Positions 57,359 through 64,000 of a stretch of DNA of 64,000 bases are shown here, in pieces. Below the pieces are notes generated by a model that searched no databases, was not told where the DNA came from, and worked only from the letters and a program-made list of their open reading frames with translations. Within the stretch, counting starts at the first letter, position 1. The number at the start of each line of letters is the position of its first letter. The stretch comes from Streptomyces aureocirculatus. Lineage in GTDB: Bacteria > Actinomycetota > Actinomycetes > Streptomycetales > Streptomycetaceae. The DNA lies in the NCBI RefSeq assembly GCF_000720475.1, contig NZ_JOAP01000014.1, positions 1 through 64,000 of the forward strand. Reading direction: 5' to 3'. The translations under genes were made by a program, and so were the position numbers.

Positions 57359-58255
57359 ATGAGCACGCGGATCGCCTTCCTCAAGGGGCACGGGACCGAG
57401 AACGACTTCGTGATCGTCCCCGACCCCGACAACGCCATCGAGCTGTCCCCGGCCACCGTCGCCGCCCTGTGCGACCGCCGCGCGGGGATCGGCGCCGACG
57501 GCGTCCTGCACGCCGTGCGCTCCGCCGCCCACCCGGACGCACGGCACCTGGCCGGCGAAGCCGAGTGGTTCATGGACTACCGCAACGGCGACGGTTCCAT
57601 CGCCGAGATGTGCGGCAACGGCGTGCGTGTCTTCGCCCGCTATCTGCAGTACGCGGGGCACGTCGGCGAGGGCGACCTGCCCGTCGCGACCCGCGGCGGC
57701 GTGAAGCACGCGCACATCGCCAAGCCCGCCGCGGACGGCGCCCCGGAAGGCGACGTCACCGTCTCCATGGGCAGGGCCGCGCTCCCCGAAGGCGACGTGA
57801 CGGTCTCCGTGGGCGCCCACGGGTGGCCCGCGCGCAACGTGAGCATGGGCAACCCGCACGCGGTCGCCTTCGTCACCGACCTGGCACACGCGGGCGACCT
57901 CCTGACTCCGCCCCCGTTCAGCCCTGCGTCGGCCTACCCGGACGGCGTGAACGTCGAGTTCGTCGTCGACCGCGGCCCGCGGCACGTCGCCATGCGCGTG
58001 CACGAGCGCGGCGCGGGCGAGACCCGCTCGTGCGGCACGGGCGCGTGCGCGGTGGCCGTCGCCGCGGCCCGCAGGGACGGCCTGGACCCGGCCGAGACCG
58101 GCACCCCGGTGACGTACACGGTCGACCTGCCCGGCGGCCGCCTGACGATCACCGAGTCGCCGGACGGCGAGATCGCGATGACAGGTCCCGCAGTGATCGT
58201 CGCCGAGGGCGAGATCGACGCGGGATGGCTGGCCGCGGCCGGAGAGTCGGCCTGA
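57359..58255 (+). CDS. dapF: Diaminopimelate epimerase DapF
   Basis: The product has 298 residues. Both catalytic cysteines are present: Cys85 in EMCGNGVRVFARYL and Cys225 in RSCGTGACAVAVAA. GHGTENDFVIVPDP starts the fold. It interconverts LL- and meso-diaminopimelate for lysine and cell-wall peptide synthesis. A TACGAT -10 box lies six bases before ATG, so the message may be leaderless; GAGGA directly before ATG could also serve. Confidence 0.96.
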   Translation: MSTRIAFLKGHGTENDFVIVPDPDNAIELSPATVAALCDRRAGIGADGVLHAVRSAAHPDARHLAGEAEWFMDYRNGDGSIAEMCGNGVRVFARYLQYAGHVGEGDLPVATRGGVKHAHIAKPAADGAPEGDVTVSMGRAALPEGDVTVSVGAHGWPARNVSMGNPHAVAFVTDLAHAGDLLTPPPFSPASAYPDGVNVEFVVDRGPRHVAMRVHERGAGETRSCGTGACAVAVAAARRDGLDPAETGTPVTYTVDLPGGRLTITESPDGEIAMTGPAVIVAEGEIDAGWLAAAGESA

Positions 58256-58508
58256 GTGCGGGGCTCGGCCGCACGGCGCACAGGGGTACGCGGGCCGCGC
58301 GCCCGCTCCCGTCCGTGCGCCCCGGTCGAAACCACGCTCGCCCCTGTCGAAACGACGCTCCACGGAACTGTCGCTCGAATGGGTGATCCGTTTCACGCTC
58401 GGCGAGAGCGGGTCAGCGCCGCGTGATGGGCTCGATAGCATCAAGCACCGGCCCGGACGGAGCAGGCAGTCGTTCGCTCACCGCCGGTCGAAGCTGCCGG
58501 AGGTGCCC

Positions 58509-60653
58509 ATGAGTGCGGAGGCGACGAATCCTGCGACGCCCGGCCCCACGACGGCCCCGGGCTCGCGAAAGCGCGCCCGCCCCCGCCTGGACCTGCGCAG
58601 ACTCGGTCGTGCCGCGCTGCTCGGACCGGCCACCCGGGACCGCCTCCCGGACGCCATCGGCCATGTGGCCGAGGCCCACCGCGGCCACCACCCGGACGCG
58701 GACCTGGAGCCCCTGCGCCGCGCCTACGTCCTCGCGGAGTCCTCGCACCGCGGCCAGATGCGCAAGAGCGGTGAGCCGTACATCACACACCCGCTCGCCG
58801 TCACGCTCATCCTCGCCCAACTCGGCGCGGAGACCACAACGTTGACCGCGTCCCTCCTCCACGACACCGTCGAGGACACCGACGTCACGCTGGAGCAGGT
58901 CCGTACGGAGTTCGGCGACGACGTGTGCTATCTGGTCGACGGCGTCACCAAGCTGGAAAAGGTGGACTACGGAGCCGCCGCCGAGCCCGAAACGTTTCGC
59001 AAGATGCTGGTGGCCACCGGCAACGACGTACGCGTCATGGCGATCAAACTCGCCGACCGGCTGCACAACATGCGCACGCTCGGCGTGATGCGGCCCGAGA
59101 AGCAGGCCCGCATCGCCAAGGTCACGCGCGACGTCCTCATCCCGCTCGCCGAACGGCTCGGGGTGCAGGCCCTGAAGACCGAGCTGGAGGACCTGGTCTT
59201 CGCGATCCTCCATCCGCAGGAGTACGCCGAGGTCAAAGAGCTGATCGCGACGAAGGCGAAGGCCGGGGGCGATCCGCTCGCGGACATCTCCGAAGAGGTG
59301 CGCGGCGTGCTGCGCGACGCGGGCATCGCGGCGGAAGTCCTCATCCGGCCACGCCACTTCGTCTCCGTCCACCGCGCACACCGCAAACGCGGTGAGCTCC
59401 GCCCCGCCGACTTCGGCCGCCTCCTCGTCCTCGTGCACGAGGACGCCGACTGCTACGGAGTCCTCGGCGAGCTCCACACCTGCTTCACGCCGGTCGTCTC
59501 GGAGTTCAAGGACTTCATCGCCCTGCCGAAGTTCAACCTCTATCAATCGCTGCACACGGCCGTGGCCCGCGCCGACGGTGAAGTCGCCGAAGTCCTCATC
59601 CGCACCCACCAGATGCACCAGGTGGCGGAAGCGGGCGTCGTCGCCCTGCGCAACCCCTACGCCCCGCCCCCCGAGGAACAGCCGGCCGACGGCGAGCGCG
59701 CCGACCCCACCCGCCCCGGCTGGCTCTCCCGCCTCCTCGACTGGCAGCAGGCCGCCCCGGACTCCGACACCTTCTGGTCCACGCTGCGCGAGGACCTCGC
59801 CCAGGACCGCGAGATCGCCGTCTACCGCCCCGACGGCGGCACGCTCGGCCTGCCCGCCGGCGCGAGCTGCGTGGACGCCGCCTACGCCCAGTACGGCGAG
59901 GACGCCCACGCCTGCATCGGCGCCCGCGTCAACGGCCGCCTTGCGACCCTGGGCACGGTCCTGCGGGACGGCGACACCGTGCAGCTCCTCATGGCCCAGG
60001 ACCCCGCGTCCGGCCCCGCACGCGACTGGCTCGACCACGCCCGCACGCCCGCCGCCCGGATCGCCATCCGCCGCTGGCTGAGCACCCACTCCGCGCCCGC
60101 GACCGGCTCGCCCGCCCCGGCGGCCCCGGACCCCGCCCCCGTGACGGTGCCCGCAGCCACCCAGAGGCCTCAGGTGTCCGCGGCGCTGCGCCCGGCCGCC
60201 GCGGACGTCGTCGCCGACCGGGAGGGCGCCAGCGTCCGGCTCGCCGGTTGTTGTACGCCCGTGCCGCCCGACGAGATCACCGGCTTCACGGTGCGCGGCG
60301 GCGTCGTCACCGTCCACCGCGTCGGCTGTCCCACGGTGGCGCGCATGACGGAGGTGGGGCGCCCGGAGGTCGGGGTGCGCTGGGGGGACGCCACGGAGTG
60401 CCGGGTCACGCTGATCGCCGAGTCGTTCGGCCGGCAGCACCTCCTGGCCGACCTCACGGAAGCCATCGCCCTGGAGGGCGCCGCGATCATCTCGGCGACC
60501 GTCGAACCACCCAGCCAGCAGCGCGTGCGCCACACGTACACCCTGCAACTCCCCGACGCCGGCGAGCTGCCCGGACTGATGCGCGCGATGCGCAACGTAC
60601 CGGGCGTGTACGACGTGACCCGGGCTGAGGGCCGGGCGGCAGCCGCGCGCTGA
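58509..60653 (+). CDS. rshA: RelA/SpoT homologue (RshA-like) with diverged synthetase domain
   Basis: The product has about 714 residues. GGAGGT precedes the ATG. HD hydrolase domain (about 60-210) is intact: YITHPLAV, LLHDTVEDTDV (His118, Asp119), IKLADRLHNMRTL. The synthetase domain (about 280-410) keeps RPRHFVSVHRAHR and FKDFIALPKFNLYQSLHTAV. The usual ExQxR motif reads EVLIRT and the AEYGIAAHW segment reads AEAGVVALRNPY, losing conserved His/Trp. TGS and ACT domains follow. The position next to dapF and the divergence match S. coelicolor RshA, the second Rsh besides RelA. Hydrolysis of (p)ppGpp seems favoured; synthesis may be weak. Confidence 0.9.
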   Translation: MSAEATNPATPGPTTAPGSRKRARPRLDLRRLGRAALLGPATRDRLPDAIGHVAEAHRGHHPDADLEPLRRAYVLAESSHRGQMRKSGEPYITHPLAVTLILAQLGAETTTLTASLLHDTVEDTDVTLEQVRTEFGDDVCYLVDGVTKLEKVDYGAAAEPETFRKMLVATGNDVRVMAIKLADRLHNMRTLGVMRPEKQARIAKVTRDVLIPLAERLGVQALKTELEDLVFAILHPQEYAEVKELIATKAKAGGDPLADISEEVRGVLRDAGIAAEVLIRPRHFVSVHRAHRKRGELRPADFGRLLVLVHEDADCYGVLGELHTCFTPVVSEFKDFIALPKFNLYQSLHTAVARADGEVAEVLIRTHQMHQVAEAGVVALRNPYAPPPEEQPADGERADPTRPGWLSRLLDWQQAAPDSDTFWSTLREDLAQDREIAVYRPDGGTLGLPAGASCVDAAYAQYGEDAHACIGARVNGRLATLGTVLRDGDTVQLLMAQDPASGPARDWLDHARTPAARIAIRRWLSTHSAPATGSPAPAAPDPAPVTVPAATQRPQVSAALRPAAADVVADREGASVRLAGCCTPVPPDEITGFTVRGGVVTVHRVGCPTVARMTEVGRPEVGVRWGDATECRVTLIAESFGRQHLLADLTEAIALEGAAIISATVEPPSQQRVRHTYTLQLPDAGELPGLMRAMRNVPGVYDVTRAEGRAAAAR

Positions 60654-60660
60654 CGGCACT

Positions 60661-60780
60661 CTCCGTAGAGGGGCCGCGGTCCGCAGCACTCTACGTAGAG
60701 GGCTCGCGGCACCCTCCGTAGAGGGCTCGCGGCGCTCTCCGTAGAGGGCTCGCGGCGCTCTCGGTAAAGGGCCCGCACCA
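60661..60780. repeat. 23-nt tandem repeat (5 units) before the M1 peptidase gene
   Basis: Copies of CTCTCCGTAGAGGGCTCGCGG (positions of GTAGAG: 60665, 60695, 60718, 60741; GTAAAG: 60764) fill the first 120 bases of the 203-base gap. Four spacings are 30, 23, 23 and 23. The second unit is a perfect palindrome, CTCTACGTAGAG. Confidence 0.9.
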
Positions 60781-60856
60781 CCCCTTGCCGACTCGTTCGG
60801 GTGGGCTCGGCGCGTGCCGTCCCGATGGGGAAGGCCCGCGCTGATAGCGGTGGTTC

Positions 60857-62380
60857 ATGCTCCCCACCACCCGCACCAAGGTGCCACGGCCGAAGGCCTT
60901 CCAGGCCCGGCCGAAGGCCGTCCGCATCGCGGTCGGCGTCCTCGCCACCGCCACCTCCGCCGCCCTGCTCGCAGCGAGCGCCCCGCAACCGGCCGCGCCG
61001 CTCGGCATCGGCGACCGCCTCTTCCCGCACCTGGGAAACCCCGGGTACGACGTGACGTCGTACGACATCGCCTTCACCTACCGCGGCGACAACAGCAAGC
61101 CCCTGGACGCGCTCACGAAGATCAACGCCACCGTGACGGCACCGCTGGAGCGCGTCAACCTGGACTTCACACACGGCAAGGTCCGCTCCGTCGACGTGAA
61201 CGGCGCCCGCGCCCACTTCACCACCGCGGGCGAGGACCTGGTCGTCACGCCTGGCGCACCCGTGCAGGCCGGTGAGCGGCTCCGGATCACCGTGCGGCAC
61301 ACCAGCGACCCGGTGTCCGCCAAGGGCGACGGCGGCTGGGTGCGCACCGGTGACGGCCTGGCGATGGCCAACCAGGCCGACGTCGCGCACCACGTGTTCC
61401 CGTGCAACGACCACCCGGCTGACAAGGCGCGGTTCACCTTCCGCGTCACCGCGCCCAAGGGCCTCACCGCCGTCGCCAACGGCCTGCCCCTGGCCAAGAC
61501 GCGCCGCGCGGACACCACCACCTGGGCGTACCGCACCCACCACCCCATGGCGACCGAACTCGCCCAGGTGTCCATCGGCCGCTCCACCGTGCTGCACCGC
61601 ACCGGACCCGCAGGCCTGCCGCTGCGCGACGTGGTGCCGACGAAGGACCGCAAGGTCCTGGAGCCCTGGCTCAAGAAGACACCCGGCCAGATGTCGTGGA
61701 TGGAGGACAAGGTCGGCCGCTATCCGTTCGAGACGTACGGCGTGCTCGTCGCCGACGCCAGGACCGGATTCGAGCTGGAGACGCAGACGCTGTCGCTCTT
61801 CGAGAAGGCGCTGTTCACACGGCCGGACCTGCCCGAGTGGTACGTCGACGCGATCATGGTGCACGAGCTGGCACACCAGTGGTTCGGCAACAGCGTCAGC
61901 CCGGGCACCTGGTCCGACCTGTGGCTGAACGAGGGGCACGCCACCTGGTACGAAGCCCTGTACGCGGAGGAGAAGGCGCGCCAGCCCATGGAGAAGCGCA
62001 TGCGCTACGCCTACCGCCTCTCCGACCGCTGGCGGGCGGCCGGCGGGCCGCCGGCCGCCCCCAAGGGCCCCAAGCCGGGGCAGAAGATCAGCATCTTCAG
62101 GCCCGTCGTGTACGACGGCAGCGCCCTCGTGCTCTACGCCCTGCGCCAGGAGATCGGGCGGCCCGCGTTCGAGGCCGTGGAGCGGGCCTGGGTCCACACC
62201 TACCGCGACGGGAACGCGACGACGGCCGACTTCGTCCGGCTCGCGTCGGACATCGCCGGACGCGATCTGACCGGGTTCTTCGACGGCTGGCTCTACGGCA
62301 AGAAGACGCCGCCGATGCCGGGGCACCCGGACTGGACCACGACGGCACCGGACGAGAAGTCGGCGCCCGCGAAGAAGTAG
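60857..62380 (+). CDS. M1 family metallopeptidase, secreted
   Basis: The product has 507 residues. N-terminal signal: basic start, then IAVGVLATATSAALLAASAP; cleavage near AAPLG. Zinc site HELAHQW (His336, Glu337, His340) and Glu359 in NEGHATWYE, 18 residues on as in gluzincins. Beta sandwich N-domain (RVNLDFTHGKVRSVDVNG) precedes the catalytic domain; the large C-terminal domain of aminopeptidase N is missing, which is usual for shorter actinobacterial members. An extracellular aminopeptidase is likely. The family's GAMEN-type exopeptidase motif is replaced by FELETQT. Confidence 0.9.
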   Translation: MLPTTRTKVPRPKAFQARPKAVRIAVGVLATATSAALLAASAPQPAAPLGIGDRLFPHLGNPGYDVTSYDIAFTYRGDNSKPLDALTKINATVTAPLERVNLDFTHGKVRSVDVNGARAHFTTAGEDLVVTPGAPVQAGERLRITVRHTSDPVSAKGDGGWVRTGDGLAMANQADVAHHVFPCNDHPADKARFTFRVTAPKGLTAVANGLPLAKTRRADTTTWAYRTHHPMATELAQVSIGRSTVLHRTGPAGLPLRDVVPTKDRKVLEPWLKKTPGQMSWMEDKVGRYPFETYGVLVADARTGFELETQTLSLFEKALFTRPDLPEWYVDAIMVHELAHQWFGNSVSPGTWSDLWLNEGHATWYEALYAEEKARQPMEKRMRYAYRLSDRWRAAGGPPAAPKGPKPGQKISIFRPVVYDGSALVLYALRQEIGRPAFEAVERAWVHTYRDGNATTADFVRLASDIAGRDLTGFFDGWLYGKKTPPMPGHPDWTTTAPDEKSAPAKK

Positions 62381-62758
62381 GGACCGGCCGGGCGGCGGCC
62401 CGGGCCGGCGCCCGGCGGCGCAGCACAGGGGCTTGCTCGGCAGCCCACGGAAATGCTCAGCAGCACACGGAAAAAATACTCGGCAGCACACGGAAATACT
62501 CAGGTGACGAGACGGGCCGTACCGTGCGACCATCTTCAGGTCGACGGCGCGGCCCGTCCGGGAGATCCCCTCAGGGACATCTCAGGGACGGTTCCGGCTG
62601 GTCCCGGGAATCTCCGGGGGCCCGTGAGCGTTGTCGGACATGAACGGGTGGCGCTGTGGCACACGAGAGGCACACCGAGTCGGTGTGCGCGGTGCGACAG
62701 GGCGGCAGACGCTCGGACGCGCTCTCCGTAACGGATTCCCATCGACGTAAAGGACCCA
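62381..62758. repeat. Peptidase-hflX gap with hairpin and 20-23-nt repeat
   Basis: A GC hairpin near 62383-62407 (CCGGCCGGGC with GCCCGGGCCGG) probably ends the peptidase message. Four units starting CAGC(A/C)CACGG at about 62421, 62441, 62461 and 62484 form a 20-23-nt repeat. The rest to 62758 includes the hflX promoter, not identified, and the ribosome binding site AAAGGA at 62749. Confidence 0.65.
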
Positions 62759-64000
62759 ATGACCTCCTCTTCTTCCCCTTCCCAGGACGCACAGAGCTTC
62801 GCGCAGAACTACCCCGAAGGTCTTCGGGCCGATGCCCTGATGGAAGAGGACGTCGCCTGGAGCCACGAGATCGACGGAGCGCGGGACGGCGATCAGCTCG
62901 ACCGCTCCGAGCGCGCGGCCCTGCGCCGCGTGGCGGGCCTCTCCACCGAGCTCGAGGACGTCACCGAGGTCGAGTACCGACAGCTCCGCCTGGAGCGCGT
63001 CGTGCTCGTCGGCGTCTGGACCTCCGGGACGGTCGACGACGCGGAGAACTCCCTCGCCGAGCTCGCCGCACTCGCGGAGACCGCGGGCGCGCACGTCCTC
63101 GACGGAGTCATCCAGCGCCGCGACAAGCCCGACCCGGCCACGTACATCGGCTCGGGCAAGGCCCTGGAGCTGCGTGACATCGTCCTCGAAACCGGTGCCG
63201 ACACCGTCATCTGCGACGGTGAGCTGAGCCCCGGCCAGCTCATCCACCTCGAAGACGTCGTCAAGGTCAAGGTGGTCGACAGGACCGCCCTGATCCTGGA
63301 CATCTTCGCCCAGCACGCCAAGTCCCGAGAGGGCAAGGCGCAGGTGGCCCTCGCGCAGATGCAGTACATGCTGCCGAGGCTCCGCGGCTGGGGCCAGTCG
63401 CTCTCCCGGCAGATGGGTGGCGGCGGCGGTGGCGGCATGGCCACCCGTGGCCCCGGTGAGACCAAGATCGAGACGGACCGGCGACGGATCCGCGAGAAGA
63501 TGGCGAAGATGCGCCGGGAGATCGCGGAGATGAAGACCGGCCGCGAGATCAAGCGCCAGGAGCGCAAGCGCAACAAGGTGCCTTCGGTCGCCATCGCCGG
63601 ATACACGAACGCGGGCAAGTCCTCCCTGCTCAACCGCCTCACCGGCGCGGGCGTGCTGGTGGAGAACGCCCTGTTCGCCACCCTCGACCCGACGGTCCGC
63701 AGGGCGGAGACCCCCAGCGGCCGGCTGTACACCCTGGCCGACACGGTCGGCTTCGTCCGGCATCTGCCGCACCACCTCGTGGAGGCGTTCCGTTCCACCA
63801 TGGAGGAAGTCGGCGAGTCCGACCTCATCCTGCACGTCGTGGACGGTTCGCACCCCGCGCCGGAGGAGCAGCTCGCCGCCGTGCGCGAGGTCATCCGGGA
63901 CGTGGGCGCGACGGACGTGCCGGAGATCGTGGTGATCAACAAGGCGGACGCGGCCGACCCGCTGGTCGTCCAGCGACTGCTGCGTACGCAGAAGCACGCG
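62759..64000 (+). CDS. hflX: GTPase HflX, N-terminal 414 residues (runs off the window)
   Basis: ATG at 62759 follows AAAGGA. The N-terminal ATP-binding/HflX domain has VGVWTSGTVDDAENSLAELA and the glycine-rich linker GGGGGGG before TRGPGETKIETDRRRI. The G domain shows G1 AGYTNAGKSSLLN, G2 LDPTVRR, G3 DTVGFVRHLPHHL and G4 NKAD. It rescues stalled or stress-inactivated ribosomes by splitting the subunits. The C-terminal region lies outside the window. It is placed after miaA-dapF as in mycobacteria. Confidence 0.96.
   Translation, partial: MTSSSSPSQDAQSFAQNYPEGLRADALMEEDVAWSHEIDGARDGDQLDRSERAALRRVAGLSTELEDVTEVEYRQLRLERVVLVGVWTSGTVDDAENSLAELAALAETAGAHVLDGVIQRRDKPDPATYIGSGKALELRDIVLETGADTVICDGELSPGQLIHLEDVVKVKVVDRTALILDIFAQHAKSREGKAQVALAQMQYMLPRLRGWGQSLSRQMGGGGGGGMATRGPGETKIETDRRRIREKMAKMRREIAEMKTGREIKRQERKRNKVPSVAIAGYTNAGKSSLLNRLTGAGVLVENALFATLDPTVRRAETPSGRLYTLADTVGFVRHLPHHLVEAFRSTMEEVGESDLILHVVDGSHPAPEEQLAAVREVIRDVGATDVPEIVVINKADAADPLVVQRLLRTQKHA

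Noticed and set aside
60661-60780. CRISPR array
   Set aside because: Units are contiguous without unique spacers, and no cas genes are present. The same applies to the other arrays.
60170-62533. Long minus-strand frame opposite rshA end and the peptidase
   Set aside because: Shadow frame with His/Arg-rich translation and no motif.

Overview
The window is a 64-kb piece of a Streptomyces chromosome. It has very high GC, GTG and TTG starts, leaderless-looking promoters and many ATGA overlaps. It starts inside a 5S rRNA gene, the end of an rrn operon, and stops inside hflX. Gene order follows the actinobacterial core block ftsK-rimO-pgsA-cinA-clgR ... DUF3046-recA-recX ... miaB ... miaA-dapF-(rsh)-hflX, interrupted by Streptomyces-type insertions. 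Calls rest on motif reading and remembered families; no search was run.

Left part (1-20 kb). After the rrn end come a shrunken DegT-type aminotransferase relative and tRNA-Thr(GGT). Next is an osmoadaptation signalling locus: osaC (RsbW-like kinase, PAS, two GAF and PP2C in one chain) divergent from osaA (ten HAMP-type repeats plus a hybrid histidine kinase) and osaB (orphan response regulator). A 355-nt degenerate repeat tract separates osaB from ftsK. Then come a RodZ-like HTH membrane protein, the coupled rimO-pgsA-cinA operon, clgR and a dps ferritin.

Middle part (20-42 kb). Repair genes nei and lhr, araC-azlC-azlD, a toroid protein, DUF3046, an AI-2E-type permease, recA with two damage-type promoters, and recX follow. 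Next is a cysteine dioxygenase-rhodanese pair behind a Cys-containing leader peptide, then a flavin monooxygenase and the gluABCD ABC transporter. The same -35 motif, TTGTCAGTG, lies upstream of both recA and lhr. This suggests a shared RecA-independent (PafBC-type) damage response.

Right part (42-64 kb). A two-component system stands next to a TAXI binding protein, followed by a frameshifted aminoglycoside phosphotransferase and a SAM methyltransferase. A divergent envelope-stress-like locus then holds four genes of the Asp23/AmaP type on the minus strand, facing an ECF sigma factor. Behind the sigma gene are a protein that joins a zinc anti-sigma motif to an Asp23-like region, and another Asp23-like protein. 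The tRNA-modification and core block miaB, miaA, dapF, rshA, an M1 peptidase and hflX completes the window.

A striking feature is the number of short tandem repeats, with periods of about 8-35 nt. Most lie between genes and a few lie in frame inside genes. The locus most worth study as a system is the ECF sigma / anti-sigma-Asp23 / AmaP cluster at 47.3-52.0 kb.
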